Assembly: GCA_015680685.1 (NCBI GenBank)
Contig: MNCI01023402.1
Span: forward strand, 283,590 to 338,546
DNA length: 54,957 bases
Source of the DNA: Gnetum montanum
Taxonomy: Eukaryota > Streptophyta > Gnetopsida > Gnetales > Gnetaceae
Direction: 5' to 3'
Part shown: positions 1 to 11,517 of the stretch, in pieces
Numbering within the stretch: position 1 is the first letter of the stretch
Layout: each line of letters opens with the position of its first letter
Program-made: the position numbers and the translations under genes
Notes under the pieces: generated by a model
Told to the model about the DNA's origin: nothing
The model's database searches: none
Seen by the model: the letters and a program-made list of their open reading frames with translations, nothing else

Positions 1-560
1 TTTTACGTTGTTAAAATATTTGAGGTCTACACAAATCTGCTTTCTTTTCTTTTCTGTCTATTTCCATCGAATCTTGCTCTATTTCTAGTTTTCTTGTGGA
101 ACTATCTCTTTCTCTGGTGAAAATTAGGAGTAGATTTGCAAAGTTGTGCTCAAATGTTTTTGCAAAATTTTATTTGTTACAAGTAGGTATTATAAGGACC
201 GCGTAGACTAGGCAGTTGAACAAAATAGGAAACTTTCAACAACTCACAGTACTTGGCAAAGTCGGCTGAATCTCTTTAAAGTAATTCATTTGTAGTTTAC
301 ACACAACGCAATCATTACATTTCTCACAATCGCACGCCGCAACAACACACACACATACTCACATTAACTACTGAGTTTATTTGGAGGTATCTAGGCCTTG
401 GTGTTGCTAGAGATTAGCAGGCACCTAAATCCTATTCGAGGACACTCGTTGGCGGTCGCATCCCAAACGGTCGCCAATAATAACGTAACACGCGAAAAGG
501 ATGGCATGTTAATAAAGCAAAAAGCGATGAATGCACTAGGAATGGCAACTGGGAAGGAAG
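1..560. other. Window start, no gene seen
   Basis: AT-rich DNA with a CA-rich patch near 340-365. It follows the protease remnant of minus-strand element E in that element's sense direction, so it should be element spacer or 3' sequence. I could not recognise reverse transcriptase here in any frame. The element continues off the left edge. Confidence 0.4.
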
Positions 561-1440
561 CAGTAAGCTTGCTACGCTGTGCGTAGCTGATTCTTGACCA
601 TTGTGGGTTGATCGGAACGTAGGGCTAAGGTGTTTTGCCAAGGCTCTCGTCCGCATCATTGTCCCTTGCTTGGAAGGGCAAATCAACCTATGTGCTTTCA
701 TTTTGGAGACCGATCTACTGGGCCAATTCTCCTACTGGATGTTCAGTGCGAGCGTAAGCAGGCGCTTCATTCGCAGAGGTTACGACCTCTGATCCCTGCT
801 CCATGTCTACGTTACTGATAGCTTACGTTGCTACTTCATCACTGCGGATGACCACCTCCCTACCCACGTATGGTAGGCAGATTTCCTGATGTATGGGTGA
901 GGAGACAGCCCTAAGTTATGCTAACCATAATCTCCCCAAGATCAGGCTAAACCCAGGCATTTCCTCAACCACGATGAATGTTGTGTTTGTGGGGAACCGG
1001 TCCCCTGCTACGAAGTCAATGTGGATTATGCCTTTCACCAGGACACGTGCTCCATTGAACGACCTTAGGTAGGACATTGTTGTGGGTTTGATTTGGTCGA
1101 CCAAGCTCAACTTGTCCACAATAGGGAAGGGGATGACATTCGTGGCAGCCCTATCATCAACATGTACCCTTCAGATCCAGTGTTGGTCAACCCAAATTGT
1201 GATGAAAAGGGATGTCATGGTCACCTGACCCCTTTCGGGATCTTCCCTAATAGTGTTGTCGCTGAAAGTTAATTGGGATGGCCCAGGCTCTATGGGTGCA
1301 AGGGGAAGCATGACTAAATGGATTGCTTCCTCTTCCGCTAACATGTCTTCATCAACCGGAATCACTATCAACATGCGGAACAGAGCCTCGTAGTGCAGTA
1401 CAGACATCATGATTAGGTCGTACAGGCTTAGCATAGTGTT
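560..1440 (-). pseudogene. Ty3/gypsy element E: aspartic protease remnant
   Basis: Read on the minus strand, 1119-916 encodes a strand-loop region ending in a fold motif of the type ILGRLWL, the usual C-terminal signature of plant Ty3 retropepsins. The active-site region lies near 1130-1165 and reads VDDRAATNVIP, so the expected Asp-Ser/Thr-Gly triad is degraded (Gly changed to Arg). About 350 bp further on comes spacer-like sequence with in-frame stops. In the element's order this follows gag. The frame is broken repeatedly, so it is a fossil. The role (polyprotein cleavage) is known for the family; identification rests on the two motifs only. Confidence 0.6.
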
Positions 1441-1914
1441 TTTTTGTTTTAGAGCCTACTTGACCTGAGTGAGGGCATCCAAAAGGTTTTGGCCACCCTC
1501 CTTTCTAGCGCTTTCCTCTTCTTCAATTTGTTCCAAAAGAAGAATTTCCCAAGGAGGGGCAACTTCGAATCTAGGTTCAGACCCTTTTTGGTACTGCAAC
1601 GCGGGCTACGCTGTTATGGAAATGTTTGTCTTTGGTGACGAGGGCGTAGGTCCAGGGGGTAAAGACATAGGCTTGGGAATGCCTTGGGTGGCATTCCCCT
1701 TCAACGTCTCACTCGCAAAATGCATTTCTCATTTTTTAGGATGAGAAGGTTATTCAGCTATTTTATGCAGGGCAGGGACTATCGAATGAGTCGGCCCCCT
1801 AATGATGAAAGGAGTTAATGGTGTTAGTGGGCGAAGTGGCATGGTTTCGCTAATAGGTGGTGCAGAGATGGATACCCGTTGTGGGACTCTCAGAATGAAC
1901 AGCTGTTGTAAGCT

Positions 1915-4388
1915 TTAATTAGCCATTCGTGGTGCTAGTGCGCTATGCTGAGGCACACGAACCATGAATGGCTGTTGGGGTGGCCTAGGATCACTATCAA
2001 TACCGATTATGTTGATGACGTAACTGGGATTATTAGCATTGAGGGGATCTGTGTAGACATGCATAGATTGGTTTTCAGGATGTACTAGGTTGCTTTCATC
2101 CAACACCAGTTTTCCCTGGTTGATCAACCTCTGGATGTCATCTTGCAATGCCAGACAATAGTCTGTGTTGTGACCACACTGTTGGTGATAGTCACAAAAC
2201 CTGTCCAGCTTGAAACCCTTAGGAACTGGGGGCTCATTAGGCAGGGCCAAAGAGGGGTTCCTAAGGAGCTCACAATAGAATTGATGTCTGCTGATTACTT
2301 CTTGCAACATTTTCTTGTACTGCATGTGCCCTGCTGCCAATAGCTACTTCAGAAGTTCTAAAGGTTTGAGAGGCAGTGGGGTGTACTTTGAGCGATCTTT
2401 ACGCTCAAAGTTTGGCTTGGGTTGTGCAGATGTCTCAGGTGCGGGAATTGGAGGTTGCGACATGTTGCCCTTCTTGGGCATGGGGTTAGCTATGGGCACG
2501 ACCGGTTTCTTATTGCCCTTGTTACCGTTGTTATTAGGTCTGGGTTTGCCCTTGGTTGCCACAGCGGCCACTGTGGTTGTTGGGGCTTTATCCTTATCCT
2601 TCTTTGTGAAGGTGTTTTTGTATGCGATGTAGGCCAGGTCTTTACTCGCCTTAGCTGCGTCTTGTATACTCTTAGTTTGAGTAAAGGCTTGACTAAGAGT
2701 GTGAAGGACGAGGTAGTATAGTTTAGACTTGATAAAGTCATTCACCCCTTAAAGATAGCCAACAAGTGGGCTTCGGTGAGGGGCTCGTGGATTTCGCTGA
2801 GGGTCACGCTCCATCACTAGATGAACTTCTGGACTGGCTCCAGAGGCTCCTGCTTCATGCTCATCATCTGATCCAACGTGATTTTTGGCTTCAAGTTATA
2901 CTTGAAGTGCATCAGGAACTGGGTCAGAAGCTCTTCTAGAGTTAAGATAAATGAACATGGCAGCGTGCGATACCAATCTAAGGCTCTCCCGACTAGGGAC
3001 ATGGCAAAGACACGAAATGATCGTGTGTGGACATTATTGCAATAGGAGAGACAGAGACCTAAAGGTAACTATATGTGCGTTGGGATCTCCCTCCCCATCA
3101 TACTTCATGAAGTGTGGGAGAGACATCCCTAGGAGTAATGTTAGAGCAAGGATTGTAGGGTTGATAGGGTCGTCCTGGTAAAATTCAATGACTTGTACTG
3201 TGTCAAACCTGATAGCCTTGAGGTGTTTGATTTCCTCAGTGAGGGTCTACATGAGCTAAAATGCTTGGTCTAGACCCTGCGACGTTGTGGGCGATTGGGG
3301 AACTGTCGAGGTAGCCCCCACCTGTGGAATGGTAGGGGTGGTGGCATGACCCATCAACGATACCATTGGGGTAGCCCCCGCAAGCAATGCTACTTGCACT
3401 ATCCACCACTCAGCAGGTGGTGCTGTTGCCGTAGCAACCACAGTTTGAGCCACCAGATAGACTGCTTGTGTCATCGGTGAACTAGACCATAGCCTCGTGT
3501 TAGGTTGTATCGTTTGCGGGGTTTAGTATGTCTAAGGACGAACATGATGAGACATTTGCAACGGTTGTGGAATATGCGAAGAAGTGAATGGGGTCCACCA
3601 CGTGGATGGGCCTGGGCCTGCTACAATGGGTGGAACAGATGTGAATGTCGGAATCGAGACGGAACTTGCATATGATTGTGAAGTAGGTACAGTATGAACA
3701 TGCGGCAGGGTAGTCGTGATTGGTGCATGATGTGCTACAGGGATGGACTGATCAACAATCTGCGGAGGCATAGTTGCTGCAAATGAAACAGGGGAATAAG
3801 GACATTGATACGTTGGGAAGGTGACATGGCTACCCATTGTGGTTGTAGTTGTAGGATACGGGAGCATAAGCATGATGACAAAGGGAGTGGTGACAGACAA
3901 CGAGTAGGCCCAGAAGGACTAGGTAGGAGGGATAGGAACAAGGTTGTTTGGACCTCCTTCATCGGATTGGGAATCGAGTTCTTCCTGTCCATCTTGAAAA
4001 GCATCATCCTGGTTAGACACCATGTCTTGTTGCTCCCTAAGCTTAGCCAACTGGATTAACTGGTCTAGCAGCCTTTGGTTGTTTGTGTCAAGGGTATAGA
4101 AGCACCAGGAGTGGGAACAAACTCCTTCCTGTCGTAGTAAGTGAACTCGAAGCTACGTTTGCTTTCGAACTTTTGTACATCCAAAGGCAAGTTTTCCTAA
4201 ACTTGCGCATAGAGGAAGTTGTAACGCTCATGTTGCTAGGCCAAGCCCTCAGGTCCTTAATTTTGGATCTTGAGGGATCGACGCATTTCTAGCATTTGGT
4301 TCAATGGTTTTTCAGCACCAATGGTGCCTTGAACCGTGATGGGAACCTCCATGGTGAAGGTGTTAACAACGGTAGTTGTAAAAGTCAT
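1915..4388 (-). pseudogene. Ty3/gypsy element E: gag remnant
   Basis: The minus strand holds a decayed gag. The likely start is the ATG at 4388 (MTFTTTVVNTF...). A Pro/Thr/Ser-rich middle follows at about 3900-3260. Near 3002-2817 is the classic capsid block with ALDWYRTLP, and at about 2230-2140 a plant Ty3 nucleocapsid motif of the form C-x2-H-x4-H-x4-C (FCDYHQQCGHNTDYC) followed by a DDIQRLI-type helix. Stops and frameshifts separate the pieces (4257, 3532, 2817, 2344). Gag would form the retrotransposon particle; this copy cannot. The zinc motif fits a non-chromovirus Ty3 lineage such as Tat/Ogre-type, but I cannot place it firmly. Confidence 0.75.
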
Positions 4389-4508
4389 TGTTACTAAGCT
4401 AGACAATTTTGCAAATGCAAAAAGCAAGGAAATCAGAAAGCTACGCAGTTTTGCAAACTGAGAAGAGTAGATCAGTTGGAAAGCGACGAAAAAGAAAGGC
4501 AATCAAAA

Positions 4509-4825
4509 AGGCTTTATGTCTTGTTGGGCTCCCGACGAACCGTCAAGGCGACCGACCTGTACCACATGACGCGTAAACAGCCGCGAAGGGTATCACGTTT
4601 ATGCGTAAACAACCATGAAGGGTATAGGGTGCATGCAAGACTACCATAAGACAAGCAAGTCAATTGGCAACCAGAGGCTTTACGTCCTGTAGGGCTCCCA
4701 AGGAACCATCGAGGTGACCGATCTGCACCGCAAAATGTGTAAACAACCACAAATGGATGTCAAGTTTACGTTGATGCATATCAGGGTGCAGAAGGTTTAC
4801 AAGACTACCGTGACACATGGAAAAG
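4509..4825. repeat. Two-unit tandem repeat, about 165 bp, in E leader
   Basis: Unit 1 begins at GGCTTTATGTC near 4511 and unit 2 at GGCTTTACGTC near 4675. Both continue through a GGGCTCCC block, a CGACC or TGACC block, GCGTAAACA or TGTAAACA, and end near CAAGACTACC. They lie between the gag start and the putative LTR of E, so they are a duplicated piece of its leader. Units differ mostly by transitions and small indels. Confidence 0.7.
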
Positions 4826-4837
4826 GTACCAAAGGCC

Positions 4838-4856
4838 CTCCTTCTAGCGCCAAAAA
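4838..4856 (-). other. Possible primer-binding site of element E
   Basis: The minus strand reads TGGCGCTAGAAGGAGGGCC here. It starts with the TGG expected for pairing with a tRNA 3' CCA end and lies upstream of gag, so it is the best primer-site candidate. I could not assign the tRNA, and the LTR edge is about 12 bp away rather than adjacent, so this is tentative. Confidence 0.3.
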
Positions 4857-5083
4857 GACTATAGTGACCAAAAACGTTGGCGGCTAGAAAAAAGTCGAGG
4901 GGCCACCGGCCGCTGGCAGTCTTGACCCTATCTCCACGGGAGGGCCATGCTGGATGGGACGGAAATGGGGCACCCTGAATAGTTTGGTCAATCAGAAAGG
5001 GACTTAGTGAATGTCTATATAACCTTTTGCAACGTGTTATTTGAAAATGAGACTGACAAAGCGAAGTAATGCTTAAATGTAGA

Positions 5084-5197
5084 AATAGTGTAAAATGCAA
5101 TAGAGGAAATAGAAAACAGCGTAAAATGCAATAGTGAAAATAGAAAATAGCATGAAATGCAATAGTAAATGGGAGATAATGTAAAATGCAATAGAAA
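5084..5197. repeat. 30-bp minisatellite, about 3.5 copies
   Basis: The core GTAAAATGCAATAG, or a one- or two-base variant, recurs at about 5090, 5121, 5150 and 5181, spaced 30-31 bp and joined by GAAATAGAAAA-like spacers. It lies inside the putative LTR/leader of E. Confidence 0.75.
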
Positions 5198-5630
5198 AAC
5201 GCACCAGTTTGAAGCTATGACCTCGCTCTGTCAAGATGGGCACAATCGGTTGCACAATGCTGGGAAGTGTAGAGACCCTGAGAGTCACCAAGATGTGTAG
5301 AACGAGATGGATGTGCACTTGAATGCAGGCTCGGTTGTCAACAATGCAAAGTTCTACCAAGGTGGTAGAAAAGAATGAAACGAAATGCCAACTAAGAATG
5401 TTAACTGTTTACAATGTCAAAACAAGAAGCTTACAATGCTTGAGATTACAGTGCAAACTTTTTTCTCGTCAACCAACTAGACTAGTAACCGACCAGATTG
5501 TCGAGAAAATAGACTAGGGACTAAAAATATTTGAAAAAAAGAAAGGGATGCCAAAAGTGCCAGAGATCGAGAGAGACAGTGTGCCTAAGAGTGCAAAAAA
5601 TTGGAGAGAGTTTAAGCGTCGCTCATTGGG

Positions 5631-5640
5631 GTATTTATAG
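5631..5640 (-). promoter_or_regulatory. TATA box of E LTR
   Basis: The minus strand reads CTATAAATAC, preceded by a CACGTG at 5650-5655. The position and orientation fit the core promoter of the minus-strand element. It is the clearest promoter-like signal in this region. Confidence 0.5.
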
Positions 5641-5825
5641 GACCAAGGGCACGTGAAAGATGTGGTTTGAATGCCACATGCCTTGGGCCTATGCTAACTT
5701 GTCTATGCCACACATGCTTGCATGACCATTGGGCAAACCTGCTAGGCCGTAATTACGTTGTCAGAGCAATGGTGCAATTAGGTGAGGTGCATTGATGTTG
5801 TGTAACTGCTTGCCACTTTGCTATG

Positions 5826-6310
5826 CTCTGTAGCGTAGCGTAGCATAGCATAGAAAACATGCAATGAATAGCCAACAAGTTTCAAAGGCTTTCTACACAT
5901 GTAGCAAGATGCGTAACAAGACGCTACGCTATGCCTTAGTCGCAAAAACGTCACCAATCTATAAACTTTACCTTTTGCACTGCGAAGTTTGCAAACTTAC
6001 TGATCTTGCACTTTGAATTGCCTTCTGTCAACTTCTGCAGAATTACTACGCCTTGCTGCGCCATGTAGCTTAGCGTAGCATAGCAGCAAACATGACCTGA
6101 TGTCGGCCAAGTTCATCGCCTTCTAACGGAAGGAGATATTGCCAGAGGACTTGAAGTTAGGCGAGGGGGCTGACTGTCCAGCTTTTGTTGCACTATGCTA
6201 CGCTGTGTGGCACATCATAGTGTAGCACTGTGTCCCCGCGAACATCTTCTGGAGTTTGCTACGCTACATGGAATAGCATAGCGTAGCAAAAATCCTTAGC
6301 TTTGAAAAAT
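5826..6310. repeat. Array of TAGCGTAGC imperfect palindromes
   Basis: GCTACGCT and its complement AGCGTAGC recur many times (near 5831, 5928, 6072, 6195, 6256, 6278). The clearest hairpin arms are GCTACGCT at 6257-6264 and AGCGTAGC about 15 bp later. The array occupies the U3 side of the putative E LTR, upstream of its TATA box. Similar pieces occur near 573 and 1600. Confidence 0.6.
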
Positions 6311-6493
6311 TGCCAAACTAGACAGTTTGAAAATCAGAGCATCCATCTCCTGAAGAACTTCCGTAATGCTGCGCGGATTGCAAAGGCCTAGTGAAGCAAG
6401 AATGTCTTCGAATTTTGGGGTGTTTCAGACAGAGCCTCATAAACATAGCGAATGCTACATCGAAGTGGCCTCGTCAATGGGGCAACACCACAT

Positions 6494-7420
6494 TGACGAG
6501 GGCCCATCAACATAACACTTTAATGCTTCATTAACAAGATTGCAAAAGAGTTGACTTCAACGTAGGACTAAGATGACTATTTGAAAACTAAGATAAGCTA
6601 CAAGAAATCACTTAGTAGGTTTAAGGATGAAGGCATTGCAGTGCTTAACATTTTGAAAATTATCAAAGATGCTGATAAGTCATGTTCTGACATGCTCCTG
6701 ATATCAAAGTTGTGACATTGGATACCCAATGTCAGAGCCCAGGATGCAATGTCGAATATCCAATATTGCAGGGTATACATTGACCTATAAATATAGTGCC
6801 TTGGCTCATGATTTTTAGATAGTTTTTCATAGTTTTGCATAGAGTAGTGAAGCTCTTACAGTTTTTTTTCTGCAAAGTTGGAATATTTTCTAAGTGCCCA
6901 CAACAAGAATCTAAGTGTGTACAGATCTCTATTTAAAAATTGATGTACCTGAGTGCCACAATGTGATGGGAATAAAAACAAACCCTTTTGATAATCCTTG
7001 CAACACTAAGAATAGATTAATGTTTCCTTTAATGCATTTAAATTAAGAAATTAATTTCCAGTTCTTAATGAACACAAGCACGACCACTTTGAGCTTACAT
7101 ATAGTGTTTGGTAACCCAACAACGTTTAACATTTGGTAGCCCAGTAGTGCTATATGTGTTCAAGACTTGTCCAGGAAAGTGGGATGGCTAAACTTATAAA
7201 ACATAAAATGAGAAAAATCATGTACCTCAATTACACTTAAACCATACCATTAAGCTTCACAAGTGTAGTTGGGAAGATAACGAATGTTCTCAATGCTCAT
7301 TTCACTTCCTAGAGTAACTAGAGCACTAGAGAACTATAGGTCCACAAAATTAGACCGAATTGCATGTGAATGCCTTAGTGATTCATATGGTTGGGCATAG
7401 GGGTACCTCACCGCTCATCA
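6494..7420 (+). mobile_element. Solo LTR, C-type
   Basis: It starts TGACGAGG and ends CCGCTCATCA, with TATAAATA at 6786-6793. The part after the TATA box matches the LTRs of element C in order (AGCTCTTRCA..., GGAATATTTTCTAAGTGC, CAGATCT). Flanks are CACAT (6489-6493) and AACAT (7421-7425), a 4/5 match for a target-site duplication. No internal region is attached, so it is a product of LTR-LTR recombination. Confidence 0.75.
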
Positions 7421-7859
7421 AACATCTTAGTAATGATGAAAGTTAATAAATGCTAGTTTAGCTATATATTTATGATATATATCTATCATTTGGCTGAGAG
7501 AATATTTTATCTTTTCCAAATTAATAAAATATAAAATTAATTTACTAAGAATTAATATTCACATTGAAAATAAAAGGCAAAATTGGTATACACTTCTCAT
7601 AAAAAAGTTTAGCTCTTCATCAAACTCTATAATAAACATTATTTATTTAGATGGATAAAGTCTAGTTAACAAATTAGTTGCACAAAACTCTTAGCCAAAA
7701 TAATAGCTCCCATAAAAAACTGTAAGTACTAAAGAATGTACTTACCGTTATGATGAGAAATTATTTTACTGTGATTGAAAAGGACTCTCTTGAATTGGGT
7801 TGGTAATTGGCCTCTCAACGAAAATGATAACAATATTTACTAGTTACATGATGCTACGA
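7421..7859. repeat. AT-rich stretch with a dispersed repeat
   Basis: The segment 7452-7590 (TGCTAGTTTAGCTATATATT..., then GAGAGAATATTTTAT) is the inverted counterpart of 45655-45795, and its core also recurs near 35645 and 36290. The rest may be the upstream (protease) part of copia element F, but no motif is legible. Confidence 0.5.
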
Positions 7860-8034
7860 AAGAAAAAACTATGCTAATTTAGCTTTTGTTGATAATTAAG
7901 ATCTTCTTATTTATGACATCAATGTTTGAGTCACATAAGTGATAAAAAATTACAAGTTTTGATGAAGTGTAAGTTGCTCTTAAACTTAAAATTTTTGAAT
8001 TTAAAATTTTGTGAACATTATATTTTTGAAAAAT
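7860..8034 (+). pseudogene. Ty1/copia element F, integrase zinc-domain piece
   Basis: On the plus strand the segment before element A encodes the integrase HHCC region: SHISDKKLQVLMK, then FCEHYIF at about 8003-8023. This is the copia block LGH(x)S..GL..L...CEHC.(x)GK, with the last Cys changed to Tyr. The frame runs to 8034 and resumes at 29769 behind element A, with AAAAT on both sides. This is the oldest layer of the nest. Stops replace Gln and Trp in the continuation, so the element is dead. Confidence 0.7.
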
Positions 8035-9040
8035 TATGAGACATGATATGTTAAGTAACTTTGTCAATGCATCCCCATCGATGAAGCCTCATCGACACAT
8101 CCCCATCAACATATCTTAGATGCATCAACACATATGTGTGGATAAAAATGCATTGATGCATTAACACGCAATGCATCTTAGATGCATCAACACAGGCCCA
8201 TTGACACATCCTAGTCAATGTAGGCTCACTGGCATAGCCAAATGTGTTAATGCATCCTCATCGATGCAATGCCTATATTTGCCTATAAATATGTAAGCAC
8301 CCATCACATATTTAACACCATTTATTCAATAGTGTAGTTAGACCGTTGCAACTCTCTCCCATAATCTTAGAAAATAGTTAGTGAGTGCCACTAGTGTGGA
8401 TTTGAGTTAGTTGTATGACATCTTATTCATGTGGCATTGTACCTAGACACATTCCATGAACGACAATAAGATCAAGATTAATTCTTATTCATTACAACAC
8501 TTTAACTTAGAATAGATTTACCTTCATTGTCATTTATTTTCTATGAAATTAGTTAACATTTACTTTTTTATGCACATTAATCAATTAGCAAAATAAGTGT
8601 GACCAATTTCAAGCATAAACACATATTCGCTTGGTAATCCCAGCACCATTATTGCTTGGTTCACCTAGTAGCATAACACTTGGTAATCCCTGTAGTGGAT
8701 ACATGAGTTTAGAAAATGTACGGCAAGCTAGGAACAGACACTCATCGTCCTTAGGATAAGTTAGGATTTATCTTCTTATTATTAATTAGTTTAAATAATT
8801 AATTTTTACATTATTATCCAATTAGTTTAGGGGTTTCACAACATCAATAATCATATGCCTCACGTTGGATTAAATCATATGTCATAAAGCTACCACTAGT
8901 CCAAGTGAGAAGACAACAACCTACGATCAATGCTTAATAATCTAAATGCCATGCTAGTTTTATTCATGGAATTCAACTAGATTGCATGTGAGCACTTGTG
9001 ATGCATATGGTTGGGCATAGAGGGTACTTGCAACTCATCA
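8035..9040 (+). mobile_element. 5' LTR of element A
   Basis: It starts TATGAGACATGATATG (first TG degraded) and ends CAACTCATCA. TATAAATA lies at 8284-8291. U3 is full of GATGCATCAA/ACACAT motifs at about 8070-8270. It matches the 3' LTR at 28841-29768 throughout, with many transitions and some length difference. Confidence 0.8.
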
Positions 9041-9042
9041 TG

Positions 9043-9059
9043 TGTGCCATTATCAGGGA
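9043..9059 (+). other. Decayed primer-binding site of element A
   Basis: TGTGCCATTATCAGGGA follows two bases after the LTR. It resembles the 3' end complement of plant tRNA-Asp, and of the better preserved site in element B, with changes that are mostly G to A or C to T. Confidence 0.55.
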
Positions 9060-9172
9060 TGGTACTAGTGATCTAGATTAGTTATATTATAAACGATCAC
9101 TATAAAAGCATTAACACCTTATCTTTTAAGAAATATTAATATTTTAAGTCATACACATTTTTAATTGAAAAC

Positions 9173-10412
9173 ATGTCTCCTTCACATAGAGTTGATAATC
9201 CACCACATGATGATAACACTAGTAGGAGAAATGATAGGATCTATACCAAGAAAATTGGCATGAACAACTACAAGTAAGGATCTCATATGCTCATGTAGAC
9301 CCTTACTACATTCAAAGACTACATTTAATTAATATAGACAATCCTAGAGGGGATGGAGTCAGTCCTAGAACAAGGAGGACCTTAAGGCCTAGGACCTACT
9401 CCAAACCTAGAAGAGATAAATCAAGGGATCACAAGGGGGATATAAGAGCCATGAAAATTCTCTTAGTTAACCATCTTCCTCTTCCTCTTCAACATCTTGT
9501 TCTAAGGAAGATGAACATAGGTATAGAGATAAAGATATACTAAGAGGTCAAGATGAAGATAGAAAAAAATGCAAAGTAAAGATGAAAGACATCAAAGTGA
9601 GCATAGACAAGATCATCACTATCAAAAAAATAGAAATAGAAATTATCACCATGACATGTTTAATGAAGATGAACCCTTGTTGACTGCTAGGAGCATGATA
9701 CAAATTAGGAAGGCAATTCAATTACCTCATAGGCATCAAAGGGAAAGTCGCATGAAATGGCTTGATATGAATAACATTTCTAAATTTAAGGGACGCTATA
9801 ATTTCGATCTCCTACATCATTTACAAGCCTTCCATGATGCCTACACCTTACAAAACATTGGAAGTAGGTGGCAAAACCTTAAGCTCTTTCCTATGACACT
9901 AATAGAAGAAGCTGAAAGTTGGTATAGATCATTGGAACCAAATTCAATCCACCAATGGTCCACAATGCTTAAGATCTTCAATGAAAAATACCAAACCTAT
10001 GAAAAAGTGTCTAAGTTAAGAAAACAAATCCAAGGGTGAAATTAAGAAAATCATAAACCCTTGGATGTAGCCTTGGACACATACTATTCTCTACTATATG
10101 GATGTCTAGGCCATGGTTTTTCCTAAAAAGAGTAGCTTCTTCACATCATAGATGGATTGCATAATAAAGTGATGAAGACCCTTGGGATCTATGCCCAAGG
10201 ATGATTATCAAAATTGAGAGCCCATAAAATATGAAGATTAGTTGAACAGGTGGCAAAAGAAGGAGAGCTATGTAAAAGGGAGAGTGTAGAGGAATATAAC
10301 TAGGATCTAACCCTTCATGAAAAAGAGATCCATATTTATGATCAAGAAAAAGAGGTAGCTCTTAATGAGCTGATTTCACAAAAGTTCTTGCCAATACAAA
10401 GCCCATTGTTGA
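9173..10412 (+). pseudogene. Element A gag, first part
   Basis: The ATG at 9173 opens MSPSHRVDN..., like the starts of the gags of B and C. A stop follows soon after. The best open stretch is 9569-10039: a His/Arg/Glu-rich region, then the capsid block with MNNISKFKG, LQAFHDAYTLQN, AESWYRSLEPN and LRKQIQG. The reading continues with stops to 10412, where element C is inserted. Gag normally forms the virus-like particle that packages element RNA. The capsid block is shared with B and C, which shows common descent. Confidence 0.75.
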
Positions 10413-11267
10413 TGATGAGCAATGAGTAGTCCCTACATACAACCATACAAATTACTAGCATAGCCTAAGTGATCCAGCCAAATTCTATAAATTTTAGCTC
10501 TCTAAGTATAGTGGGTCTAGGCAGCGAATATCAAGTATGTGAACATTGTATTCTCAATTTCACTTGTGAGGTGCAAGTGTATGATTAACTATAACTGAGG
10601 CATATGATTTTTATCATTTAATATTTCATCGTTTAAATCACCTAAGTGTTAGAAAATAAAGTAATTAAATGTTTAACTAATCTAGTAACTAACTAATATC
10701 TTAACTAATCCTAACATAAGCATGCATTCCCATTTCCCATACACATCCTAAAACCACATTACAACATTACTAGAATACCAAGTGTTAAGTGCTACTGGGA
10801 TTACCAAACGTTAACTTATGCTCGAAATGGTTGTACTTATGTATGTTAATAAATCATTATTAAATTAATTAATCCAATGCATTCAAGTAAATTACTTAAA
10901 TAATAAATGTACTTAAAGTAAACATTAATCTATTTCCAAATGTTACAAGGTTTGTGAAGAGAGCTCATCTTTATTGACAGACACACCAAGCTTCTGAGGT
11001 ACATTAGTGTTCGAATCAAGATCCGTACATTTCTAACTTCTACTATGGGCACTTAGAAAATATTCTAATTGTCAAATGAACAAAATGCAAGAGCTTCACT
11101 AGGATACTAACTATGAGATGCCATAAATGTGGTTGGTGAGTGTGTATTTATAGGCAAAGATAGACATTGCATCGATGGGGTCACATCAATGCGTCAAACC
11201 ATGCATCAACATGACCATGTTGATAGTGTTGTCAATAAATTCTTGTCTAGCAAGTTGAGGTTCATCA
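10413..11267 (-). mobile_element. 3' LTR of element C
   Basis: On the plus strand it begins TGATGAGCAATGAG and ends GGTTCATCA. The promoter TATTTATA (TATAAATA in sense) is at 11145-11152. It matches 17302-18166 closely except for the last 60 bp or so on the right (sense U3 start), where the two copies differ. Confidence 0.85.
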
Positions 11268-11517
11268 ATCTATCTTTTTGTGCTAAACTTAGGTTAGGGA
11301 CAAGGTCACAATCTATTGATAGTGTACAGAGCTCAATTTGAATCAGAAGAGTTAGTAATTTTTTGTACAGAAGCTCATACAAAGAGTAGTTAATAGGAAG
11401 TTTAAATGTAGAGTAGTAGATCCAAAGGACGTAGTTGAGTTTTGTGCTCCAATCCCTCCTATATTTACTAATAGTTCTTGTTATTATCTTTGTGATTTTC
11501 CTATTTATAACCTTTAC
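11268..11517. other. Short tail between integrase remnant and 3' LTR of C
   Basis: About 250 bp with no coding sense. The integrase similarity stops abruptly at 11518, so the integrase C-terminus is missing. A weak purine run (AAAAAGATAGA in sense) abuts the LTR and could serve as polypurine tract; it does not resemble the AGTCATGGGGGTA tract of A and B. Confidence 0.4.

Larger units (their letters stand above)
4869..6431 (-). mobile_element. Probable 5' LTR of element E
   Basis: The sense strand (minus) would begin TGTCTGAAACACCCC at 6431, a typical plant LTR start, and end in ...CA near 4869. A TATA box, CTATAAATAC on the minus strand, lies at 5640-5631. The upstream (U3) part, about 5820-6310, is full of imperfect palindromes built on TAGCGTAGCA. 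The downstream part contains a minisatellite of about 30 bp. The left edge is a guess, and the partner LTR lies outside the window. Confidence 0.4.

Noticed and set aside
2143-2721. Plus-strand open frames over the E gag
   Set aside because: They are the complementary strand of the recognisable gag; the translated sequence shows no domain.
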